From an uncultured Prevotellaceae bacterium (lineage in GTDB: Bacteria; Bacteroidota; Bacteroidia; Bacteroidales; Bacteroidaceae), in NCBI GenBank assembly GCA_946410305.1, contig CAMJZV010000008.1, positions 36,991-100,990 of the forward strand: a stretch of DNA of 64,000 nt. Reading direction: 5' to 3'. The notes under the pieces were generated by a model. The model had not been told where the DNA came from. It searched no databases and was given only the letters and a program-made list of their open reading frames with translations. Shown here one piece after another: positions 1-6,533 of the stretch (its first letter is position 1; every line of letters begins with the position of its first letter). Position numbers and translations under genes: made by a program.

Positions 1-1359
1 AAAGATGTCGTAGATAGGATGTACTTGCATGCCCACCATAGCTGCCTTCTCAGGTTCTGCGCCGAGCATCCACTGGGCTAGGTCGGTACAATTGAGTGAG
101 CCGCCAGTAGCCAGGATGTTAACCAGCTGGATGTCATTGCCGCGAGCCTTAACCTTTGCCTTGGTAGAGGAGGCTGCGTCGAACTGAGCATCGGTCACCT
201 GAACATTGCCGCTGAAGAAGAAGTTCTTCAGCTTGGTACTGTCCTGCATCTGCTGCAGAATCTTAGCCTTGGTGGCGGAATCGACACCAGTCGTATCCTT
301 AATCTGCTGCTGCCACTTGAAGTCCAGAGCGGCCTTCACATCAGTGCTCTTAACAGTCTTCGAAGAGTCAACAGTCATACGGTAGTTAAGTTCGCAGCCT
401 AAAAGACATTTGGTAATGAAATGGGTACCTACGATTCTGAAGAAATCATCGGCTGCCGCCTTCTTCTTGGTTGCATCATCTCCTGCAGCTGCAAACTCAT
501 TGATGAAGAGTTTCTTGTAATATTTGAAGCCCTGGGAGATGTTATTGTCATTTAACCAAGCCTTGTCCCATGCAAGCTCACGGCTGTACATCGAACGTAT
601 CAGTGACTTCTGTACGACAGTCTGACCAGTATGTGTTACGCGGTTTACGTTCACGTCGGCAGACAAGCCCAGCTTGACAGGTCCGAAGTTTCCGCCAGGA
701 TTGCCCTTCACAGCAACCAGCTTGTCCATCATACTGTCGCTAGTGTGATAGAAGTATTCCTCCTTGGTCTCTGGTGCAAAGTCGTGCTTGACAAGCGTGT
801 CAACCTCGTTGATGGCCTCCATTTTGAAAATCTGAATGCCAGTACACAGTTCTGCAACAGGACTCTTCGTTCTCATGAAACCATAGCCCACAAAGACATT
901 GGAGTTTACAATCTTTTTGAATCTTTCCAGGCTTAAAAGTGCATCCTGGGTCACCGTCTGAGAGGTCTCACCAGCACGACGCATGGACCCGTTTTCGTCG
1001 AGGAAGTTCACCTTGTAAGACAGCTGACGAGCCTCAGCCCAGTTGTTGCCAACCAGCACCGGTACACGTGCATTGCCTTTGCCATACATCTTGGTTGGAG
1101 TAAACTCCATGTTGTCTGCAGGCTCAATATACCAGAGACCGTCGGTTTTGATATTCAGATAATACGTGCCATTGTCGGCAGACACGTTTGATACCTGCTG
1201 ACCGTCTGCATTAGTCAGTACAAAGGAGTTCATGGCCTGGTCGCCAAACACGGCTTCGCCAGCTCTGGGATCAACTTCAGTCAAAGAAGAATCTGAACAT
1301 GCGGTAAAGGCTGCTAAAGCCATTGCAGCAACGAATAACTGCTTAGTCATTTTTTTCAT
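1..1359 (-). CDS. MACPF-domain lipoprotein (3' end cut by window edge)
   Basis: The minus-strand frame is open for 453 codons and runs off position 1, so the C-terminus is missing. The protein starts MKKMTKQLFVAAMALAAF and has a lipobox ending at Cys21 (F-T-A-C), so it is probably an exported lipoprotein. Around residues 308-325 it carries the MACPF signature (G-T-H-F at 311-314 followed by a Gly- and Cys-containing strand). Perforin-fold proteins oligomerise and insert into membranes; in Bacteroidales several secreted MACPF proteins kill related strains (BSAP family). Whether this one is antibacterial, structural or something else cannot be told from sequence. A Bacteroidota promoter lies about 90 bases upstream. 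The next gene upstream is an insertion sequence, so it is probably a single-gene unit. The start Met is the first of two close ATGs; Met4 is the alternative. Confidence 0.8.
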   Translation of the reverse strand, partial: MKKMTKQLFVAAMALAAFTACSDSSLTEVDPRAGEAVFGDQAMNSFVLTNADGQQVSNVSADNGTYYLNIKTDGLWYIEPADNMEFTPTKMYGKGNARVPVLVGNNWAEARQLSYKVNFLDENGSMRRAGETSQTVTQDALLSLERFKKIVNSNVFVGYGFMRTKSPVAELCTGIQIFKMEAINEVDTLVKHDFAPETKEEYFYHTSDSMMDKLVAVKGNPGGNFGPVKLGLSADVNVNRVTHTGQTVVQKSLIRSMYSRELAWDKAWLNDNNISQGFKYYKKLFINEFAAAGDDATKKKAAADDFFRIVGTHFITKCLLGCELNYRMTVDSSKTVKSTDVKAALDFKWQQQIKDTTGVDSATKAKILQQMQDSTKLKNFFFSGNVQVTDAQFDAASSTKAKVKARGNDIQLVNILATGGSLNCTDLAQWMLGAEPEKAAMVGMQVHPIYDIF

Positions 1360-1448
1360 AATCTTTATATTTTAGGTTTATTTAAAAATAATTGTCTTAC
1401 TCTTTCCTCACAGGTTCCTATTTTCCCCTGATAGTTTTAGATTGGGTA

Positions 1449-1479
1449 CAAAGATAACTAATTTTTTTCTAAAAACAAA
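1449..1479 (-). promoter_or_regulatory. Promoter of the MACPF lipoprotein gene
   Basis: On the minus strand TATCTTTG (1449-1456) matches the -7 box TAnnTTTG, and TTTG (1476-1479) lies 19 bases further up, the usual spacing for the Bacteroidota housekeeping sigma factor. The leader to the ATG would be about 80 bases. Confidence 0.65.
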
Positions 1480-1568
1480 CAAAATTGCAAAAAAAGAACT
1501 GTTTGTGCTGCGATTTAACAATTTTCAACTTGTTGTAGGAGTTACATGCCCGTCATGTCATTGAAAAA

Positions 1569-1598
1569 TAGAGCTTCACGCTCGTGCGTAAAGCTCTA
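1569..1598. repeat. Hairpin related to a dispersed palindromic repeat
   Basis: TAGAGCTTCACGC and its near-perfect reverse complement flank a 4-base loop (one mismatch in a 13-bp stem). There is no following T-run, so it is not a standard terminator. The words TTCACGCTC, GCGTAA and TGATAG in the same order recur in the repeats at 34818-34900 and 44603-44685, which suggests a diverged member of the same family. Confidence 0.4.
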
Positions 1599-1834
1599 AA
1601 TGATAGTCTATTAAGGGTGACGCTTTTTGATATCACTTGATTTTTTTTTACTGTCTTCAGCAGTTTTGCTGAAGGTTCTGCATTGCCTTTAAAGGGCAAC
1701 AGGTACCAGCGGACAGTCCAACTGAGTTCTTCGTGGGGCTCAAGGTTGTGATTGGCTTAAAGAAGGAATAGTTGTCTTTTCATTATTGTCAATAATTTTG
1801 TCGCAAAATACGAAGGAATTTTCCAGGAAAAATA

Positions 1835-2326
1835 GGTTTTCAAAAAAAAGGTTCCACCTTTCACGGATTTGCCGGAACCCCAGTAAATAAAGGGGTTGCG
1901 GGGGTGCGGGGGCGTTCAAAACGTTCCACAAACGTTTCACAACCCTTTCACAAATTATATAGGTTCGCGAGATAGCTGTACCCGCGCGTGGGATAGCTGT
2001 AGCCGTGAAAAAGTCGTACAGCTTTTCCAAAAGTCGTAGGACTTTTTGGCGAGAACAGCTATCTCGTGGTCGTATCAGCTGTAGCCAATGGCAAGATAGC
2101 TGTAGCCAGGAAAAAACGCTCACCGTTTTCAGAAAAACGCTCAGCGTTTTTTGGCGAGACAGCTGTTCCCGCAGTCGTATCAGCTACTCCCGTTGTCGTA
2201 TCAGCCCCTGTGGAAGCACTGTGAAAGCAATGTGAAACGTCCGCGCACACGCGAAACGTCCAGACCCCCTTTAAATAAAGGACTTTGGGCATATCCGTGG
2301 AAGGTGGAACCTATTTTTTGAAAACC
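1835..2326. repeat. 490-bp non-coding element with long imperfect inverted arms
   Basis: The outermost 34 bases (1835-1868 and 2293-2326) are inverted copies with two mismatches. Similarity continues inward through a TAAATAAAGGGG-type stretch and ACGTTTCACA / CTTTCACA words, so each arm is roughly 130 bases. The interior (about 1965-2210) repeats GATAGCTGTAGCC-like and GTCGTATCAGCT-like words, and holds an inverted pair CGAGATAGCTGT / ACAGCTATCTCG and two small AAAACGCT...GCGTTTT hairpins. Small open frames here have repetitive, low-complexity translations and are not believable genes. It resembles a MITE-like or palindromic intergenic element; function unknown. Confidence 0.6.
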
Positions 2327-2432
2327 ACACAGCGTGCGCACGCGCGAACCTAACATATTGCAAGTGTTCTGACAGGGACGTAAAAATTCGGGTCTCTAAG
2401 TTTGCACTCTGATAGAGAATATCAGTGAAGAA

Positions 2433-2464
2433 TTTGCTCAATACCGGCCAATTCCTTACCTTTG
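2433..2464 (+). promoter_or_regulatory. Promoter upstream of IS110 non-coding leader
   Basis: TTTG (2433-2436), 20 bases, then TACCTTTG (2457-2464): a full-consensus Bacteroidota promoter that would start transcription near 2471, about 190 bases before the transposase start codon. Confidence 0.65.
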
Positions 2465-2470
2465 TTGTCA

Positions 2471-2648
2471 GAAGGAGGAAAAGGCCGACAGGAAAGGGAA
2501 ACTAAAACCGGGTCAAAAGTCCTTTAGAGTCTATGAACCGCCTAAGTCCTTCCTGTTTAGTTGCAAAGTCCAGATAGAATGCCAGCGGCACTGTAGCCTA
2601 TTTAGAGTCCAAGACCAGACAACTATTGGCCAATTCCTTCATTAAAGA
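2471..2648 (+). ncRNA. Candidate bridge RNA of the IS110 element
   Basis: IS110-group elements encode a structured non-coding (bridge) RNA in the non-coding end upstream of the transposase; it has two internal-loop stem-loops that pair with target and donor DNA. Here a strong promoter starts a roughly 180-nt untranslated stretch with two successive stem-loops. ACAGGAAAGG (2488-2497) pairs with CCTTCCTGT (2548-2556), and TAGTTG (2558-2563) pairs with CAACTA (2620-2625). Each encloses a long loop, and both loops contain TTTAGAGTC (2523-2531 and 2601-2609). Size and architecture fit a bridge RNA, but the exact ends and guide assignments are inference. Confidence 0.55.
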
Positions 2649-2660
2649 CGGTACAAAGGT

Positions 2661-3701
2661 ATGAAAAAAATCTTTATTGGCATCGATTTCTCGAAGGAAA
2701 AGTTTGATGCAACCCTCATTAAAGCGGAGGGACTGAAGGAATGTGCTCCAAGTATGCACGAAGTGTTTGACAACAAGACATCAGGCTTCCGTCGTCTGGT
2801 TAGGTGGGTGAAGACTCAATCCGAGGGTCTTCCTATTGATACCTGGCTCTTCTGTGGCGAGAACACTGGAGCCTACAGTATTGGCCTAAGCAACTATCTC
2901 TATGCATCTGGCTACGATATGTGTTTGGAGAATGCCTACAAGATCAAACACTCTGCAGGTATCCTGCGTGTAAAAAATGACAAAGCAGACTCCAAGGCTA
3001 TTGCAGAATATGCTATGCGTAACTATGACAAGGTTAGACTTCACAAGCCTCAGAGTAGCTCGTTGACATGCTTAAGAGAGGTTTTTCTATATCGTCATAG
3101 TCTTGTAAGACAAAAAGTGGCACTGACCGTCAGAAGAGACGAGAAACGGCTCACACAAGAGAAATCAGATGCGAGAGCATTTATGTCCTTCACTAGCAAA
3201 CATCTCATCACAGAGATTAACAAGGCCATTTACAAATGCGACCAGAAGATAAAAGAGACTATTGCTGCAGATGACGAGCTCAGGGAGATCTTTGATATCA
3301 TTATTTCTATGCCTGGCATAGGTATACAGAATGCTACGTGCCTGATGGTTTATACGGACAACTTCCAGAAGTTTGACATGGATTCCCGCAAAATAGCCTG
3401 CTACTATGGTATAGCGCCATTTGGACGGCAATCAGGAACCAGTGTCAATAGCAGACCAAAAGTCAGTCCGTTTGCCAACAGGATGATCAAGGCACTACTC
3501 TCACAAGCAGCATTGGCCGCTATCAAGTCTGATATCAGTGTACATAACTATTATCAGCGTCTCATAGAGCGTGGCAAGCATCCTCTACTGATACACAATA
3601 ATATCAAGAACAAGATGCTGCACGCCCTTGTAGCAATGGTTAGAGACAGAAAAAAATACAACCCTGATTATGTCTATCAGACAAATAAATCGGCGGCATA
3701 G
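2661..3701 (+). CDS. IS110-family transposase (bridge-RNA-guided recombinase type)
   Basis: This 346-residue protein has the two-part IS110 architecture. The N-terminal RuvC-like DEDD domain shows Asp9 (IGIDFS), Glu67 (CGENTG), Asp107 and Asp110 (KNDKADSKAIAEYA). The C-terminal Tnp_20 domain begins at about residue 213 (SMPGIG) and holds a conserved Ser-Gly (Ser257) before the final helices (NRMIKALLSQAA). Length is normal for the family and the frame is intact, so the element may be active. It lacks DDE chemistry and, as known for the family, would recombine through a circular intermediate without making target duplications. The non-coding stretch upstream probably encodes its guide RNA. Confidence 0.93.
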   Translation: MKKIFIGIDFSKEKFDATLIKAEGLKECAPSMHEVFDNKTSGFRRLVRWVKTQSEGLPIDTWLFCGENTGAYSIGLSNYLYASGYDMCLENAYKIKHSAGILRVKNDKADSKAIAEYAMRNYDKVRLHKPQSSSLTCLREVFLYRHSLVRQKVALTVRRDEKRLTQEKSDARAFMSFTSKHLITEINKAIYKCDQKIKETIAADDELREIFDIIISMPGIGIQNATCLMVYTDNFQKFDMDSRKIACYYGIAPFGRQSGTSVNSRPKVSPFANRMIKALLSQAALAAIKSDISVHNYYQRLIERGKHPLLIHNNIKNKMLHALVAMVRDRKKYNPDYVYQTNKSAA

Positions 3702-3799
3702 ATACTCAAATGTTAAATATATAGTTAAATCGCATAATATGTTTGGAATTTACCATAGAATGCGGTTCTCCCTGATCCACTTTTTAAAGAATAAAACAG

Positions 3800-3826
3800 G
3801 AAACGGAAGTCAATGGCTTCCGTTTT
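3800..3826 (+). terminator. Terminator-like hairpin after the IS
   Basis: AAACGGAAG and CTTCCGTTT form a 9-bp stem with a 7-base loop followed by a short T-rich run. The remaining 3702-4035 interval is AT-rich and shows no gene. Confidence 0.5.
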
Positions 3827-4013
3827 CTGTGTGTGGTGTTTATGTGTCATAACTGACATGAGTCAGCCCGTGTCAGTTTAGCAGATTAAAAAGCGAGGGC
3901 TGAACGGATATAGTATTTCTATTTATTGTCACTTTTAATGATAAAAATATATGGTTCAGCTTGCAAAGTTACGACAAAATGAACTAATAAACGAATAAAA
4001 ACACTCCAAAGTG

Positions 4014-4043
4014 TTGCATATTGTATTTTTTTTGTTATCTTTG
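4014..4043 (+). promoter_or_regulatory. Promoter of the P-loop lipoprotein gene
   Basis: TTG (4014-4016), 19 bases, then TATCTTTG (4036-4043). The predicted start near 4050 rules out translation from the upstream in-frame ATG at 4055 as a normal start and favours 4094. Confidence 0.6.
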
Positions 4044-4093
4044 TCGCCATAAACATGTGTGTATTAAAGAATAAACTAAAACTATATAAAACT

Positions 4094-4948
4094 ATGAAAG
4101 CAATCAAATTATGGATGCTGGCCCTCGTCCTGGCCATCAGCAGCTCGACGGCTCTGACGTCGTGTAGCAAGGACGATAATAATGCTCCCCAACCAGAACA
4201 GCCTCTTGTTCTCACAGGCGAAGCTGCCGTAGAGTGGACAAAAGCGCATATCGACTCGCTGGTGAACGTGTATATGGCCAGTTGCGGTAATCTGCTGGAC
4301 CCCGACATGACGAGAGACCTGCTGAGTTGCATCGGCTATACACGCCTGAATGTGTTAGACTATAAGAATGCCAGTTGGCTGATAGACAGCGTGGTGTTCA
4401 TCCGCCTGATGGACCGTGCCGAAGCGGCCAACAACAAGACCATCCTCTTCACGATGGGTATGTACGGTTGTGGCAAGACGGTCAGTCTTAACAACAACCC
4501 CGAACTGAAGAAGATGGCCGATGAGGTAGGTGTGGTCTCTGATGGCGCCTACAACAGCGTCGCGAAATTCGACAAGATGGTGGCCCAAAGTGTTGATCGT
4601 GGATTCCAGCCCCACCTTATTTATGTCTATAACGATGCTGAGACGGGTTATACCAACTGCATGGACCGACTGATCAGTGCAAACCGTGCCGTAACTTGCG
4701 AGGCCTATATCTCGGTATTCCCACAGTTTCAGGGCAGGGTGGAGTATCTCGAAGAGCATCATCCCAATATGCCGCTCTACTGTATTGACAACAACCACAA
4801 CAACGGCGGCAAGTGGGTAACCAACGAAGAAGCCAAGCAGTGGGATTACACGATGACTGAAGACTTGCAGCAGAAGATCTATGCCATCAAGCAGTCTTAT
4901 ATCGACACAGGCAAGTTGACCCCTGAGCAGATTGCGGCTTTACAGTAA
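4094..4948 (+). CDS. Exported lipoprotein with Walker A motif (zeta-toxin-like P-loop)
   Basis: The 284-residue product has a signal peptide and a lipobox L-T-S-C with Cys24, followed by an acidic/Pro linker. Residues 122-129 read GMYGCGKT, a clear Walker A loop at the end of a hydrophobic strand (KTILFTM). A later strand (PHLIYVYNDAETGYTNCMDR) resembles the part of zeta-toxin/AAA-type kinases after the P-loop. An NTP-binding fold on a lipoprotein is odd because the periplasm and cell surface lack ATP. The start at 4094 is chosen because it begins the signal peptide; the frame is open 39 bases further up. A single-gene unit: own promoter, strong terminator. Function unknown; the zeta likeness is weak inference. 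Confidence 0.75.
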   Translation: MKAIKLWMLALVLAISSSTALTSCSKDDNNAPQPEQPLVLTGEAAVEWTKAHIDSLVNVYMASCGNLLDPDMTRDLLSCIGYTRLNVLDYKNASWLIDSVVFIRLMDRAEAANNKTILFTMGMYGCGKTVSLNNNPELKKMADEVGVVSDGAYNSVAKFDKMVAQSVDRGFQPHLIYVYNDAETGYTNCMDRLISANRAVTCEAYISVFPQFQGRVEYLEEHHPNMPLYCIDNNHNNGGKWVTNEEAKQWDYTMTEDLQQKIYAIKQSYIDTGKLTPEQIAALQ

Positions 4949-4988
4949 TATAAGGGACAACGACTGTTAAGCGACGACTGGATATGGG

Positions 4989-5021
4989 GACTCAGGTGGA
5001 CAGACCCCTGAGTCTTTTTCT
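4989..5021 (+). terminator. Rho-independent terminator
   Basis: GACTCAGG and CCTGAGTC form a perfect 8-bp stem (extended by G-C pairs), followed by TTTTTCTTT. It ends the P-loop lipoprotein transcript. Confidence 0.8.
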
Positions 5022-5119
5022 TTAAAACTACAATCATGAGTATGTGCTCGAGGATTCAGAAGTGAAAAAACGCGTTCTTTAACATACTGAGACAAACGGA
5101 TAATTTTTCTGGGGTTTCC

Positions 5120-5150
5120 TTGCTTTATTCAAGGAAAGTTCGTAACTTTG
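5120..5150 (+). promoter_or_regulatory. Promoter of the toxin-antitoxin pair
   Basis: TTG (5120-5122), 20 bases, TAACTTTG (5143-5150), placing the transcript start about 22 bases before the antitoxin ATG. Confidence 0.55.
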
Positions 5151-5178
5151 CGGTCAGAAACTCTAAATAGCGAGAATT

Positions 5179-5508
5179 ATGGCAACGACAACCGCAAGAC
5201 GCAGTACTCACCCCATGAGCTACTACAGGAACATGGTGAAGAACATGGACGACAGCCAGAAGCTGGAGTTGGTATCATTTATCATCGATAGCATGCGGTC
5301 TGCCAAGACCGACGACTTGTCCATGGAGGAGATGCTCGAAGGCTATCCTTACAAGCGCTACACGAAGGCCGAGATGAACGCCAAGCTCGACAAGGCTGAG
5401 GCAAACTTCGAAGCTGGACGTGGAATACCTGACGAAGAGGCGTGGGACGATTTGGAAGAAGAACTGGTTCTCGAAAAACAGGAGCTTGAAATGGCTGAAG
5501 CGATATGA
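5179..5508 (+). CDS. Probable type II antitoxin (partner of RelE/ParE)
   Basis: A 109-residue acidic protein with no obvious catalytic motif sits immediately before a RelE/ParE-like gene, and its stop overlaps the toxin start (ATGA). Helical N-terminal half (DDSQKLELVSFIIDSM) and a charged C-terminal tail (EAWDDLEEELVLEKQELEM) fit a dimerising/DNA-binding part and a toxin-wrapping tail. ATG at 5179 suits the promoter spacing; Met13 is a possible alternative. The family is not recognised with certainty; the call rests mainly on gene order, overlap, size and charge. Confidence 0.65.
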   Translation: MATTTARRSTHPMSYYRNMVKNMDDSQKLELVSFIIDSMRSAKTDDLSMEEMLEGYPYKRYTKAEMNAKLDKAEANFEAGRGIPDEEAWDDLEEELVLEKQELEMAEAI

Positions 5509-5816
5509 GAGTGGTTTGGGACCCAGACGCAAAGAAAGCTAGGACTCAGGTTGCGAACTACATCCGTCGGGAATTTGGCGCCAAGCGTAAGATACGTTTC
5601 TTGCAGGAGGTGCGGCAAACAACGCAGCAGTTAAAGTGCAGTCCGGGCATCGGACAGATTGACCCGCTATTTAGTAATCGTGCTAAGACCTACCGCAGTG
5701 TCATCATCAATGGTCTGAACAAACTGGTTTATTTTGTGAGCGATGACATTCTTTACATCGCTGCCTTTTGGGACACCCGAATGGACGACGAAGATCAGGC
5801 ATCGCAAGTGAAGTAA
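5505..5816 (+). CDS. RelE/ParE-family toxin
   Basis: The 103-residue basic protein shows the RelE/ParE pattern: N-terminal strand, two helices (ARTQVANYIRREFG), a central PGIGQ turn, then strands YRSVIINGLNKLVYFVSDD and LYIAAFWDTR. ParE/RelE relatives with a P-x-x-G turn and final F-x-x-x-R strand poison gyrase or cleave mRNA on ribosomes; which applies here cannot be judged. It overlaps the antitoxin by four bases, indicating translational coupling, and runs convergent with the next gene only 4 bases away. Confidence 0.8.
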   Translation: MRVVWDPDAKKARTQVANYIRREFGAKRKIRFLQEVRQTTQQLKCSPGIGQIDPLFSNRAKTYRSVIINGLNKLVYFVSDDILYIAAFWDTRMDDEDQASQVK

Positions 5817-5820
5817 CACT

Positions 5821-6399
5821 TCATCGTCCAGGACTTGTAGACTGGTCTTTTGTCTCCGTTACGAAACAGGCGACAAGGCCGTAGGTAATGGTGGGACGGA
5901 TCCAGATTTCGGTCAGCATGTAGTTGGTGTATTCGTTGAAGGGCTCTATATAGATATCGTAGTTGTAGAGTGTGGCAATCAGACAGTCGACGATGCAGAT
6001 GCTCCAAAGGTTGCGCTTGGTATAGCTACGCCAGTCCTTACGAGCGTAGAAGTAGGTAAGCATGTAGAGCAGCAACACCGAGAGGACGAGGCATATCAGG
6101 TGGAGGGAGTAAAACGCCAAGGGGGGCGGAAAGAGGATGTCGCGGAGCAGCACCGTTATTCCTACTGAGATAGAACACCAGTAATTGAACTGCTGGGTGG
6201 TGATGCGGTAGTTGAAGAAATACATCCAAATCATCACCAGACAGGCAATGTAAAACATGTTGAGCACTAATTCGGGCCAAGCCTCCTGCAATCCGAAATG
6301 GCCAACACCATAAAGCATGATGCCTACTGACAGCATTCCTGCTACGCTAGTAATGGCAATATCGAATATCTTTGCACTTTTCTTAAATCTAATCTGCAT
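5821..6399 (-). CDS. Integral membrane protein of unknown function
   Basis: The 192-residue product has about five hydrophobic segments (around residues 12-33, 41-64, 76-90, 95-116 and 128-145), short loops and no recognisable catalytic motif. It is probably an inner-membrane protein. A consensus minus-strand promoter (TATCTTTG at 6471-6478 with CAAA 19 bases further up) precedes it. It lies between a toxin-antitoxin pair and the end of recG, convergent with the former, so it looks like a single-gene unit. I do not recognise the family. Confidence 0.6.
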   Translation of the reverse strand: MQIRFKKSAKIFDIAITSVAGMLSVGIMLYGVGHFGLQEAWPELVLNMFYIACLVMIWMYFFNYRITTQQFNYWCSISVGITVLLRDILFPPPLAFYSLHLICLVLSVLLLYMLTYFYARKDWRSYTKRNLWSICIVDCLIATLYNYDIYIEPFNEYTNYMLTEIWIRPTITYGLVACFVTETKDQSTSPGR

Positions 6400-6533
6400 A
6401 GGTCTTCGTTATTGTAATATATTAATAATTATGTATTCATCTATAGTCTTATAATTGCAATTGGTCGCTGCAAAGATACAAAAAAAAGAGGGCAGAACAA
6501 AAAAATTACATTTTTTTTATGCGATGGCTGTTG

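Larger units (their letters stand above)
2430..3720 (+). mobile_element. IS110-family insertion sequence (ends approximate)
   Basis: The element comprises the leader with candidate bridge RNA plus the transposase gene. IS110 elements have no long terminal inverted repeats and make no target duplication, so the ends cannot be read directly; the given limits only enclose promoter, leader and coding region. Its left side sits about 100 bases from the palindromic element ending at 2326, which may have been the insertion target. Confidence 0.6.

Noticed and set aside
1655..1674. Terminator formed by CTTCAGCA / TGCTGAAG
   Set aside because: The stem is perfect but no T-run follows on either strand, and no gene ends next to it.
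1965..2210. CRISPR array
   Set aside because: Repeats are short, variable and without constant-length spacers, and no cas gene is present.
1740..2292. Short open frames on both strands inside the palindromic element
   Set aside because: Their translations are repetitive and Cys/Arg/Ser-rich, mirror the DNA repeats, and lack promoters.
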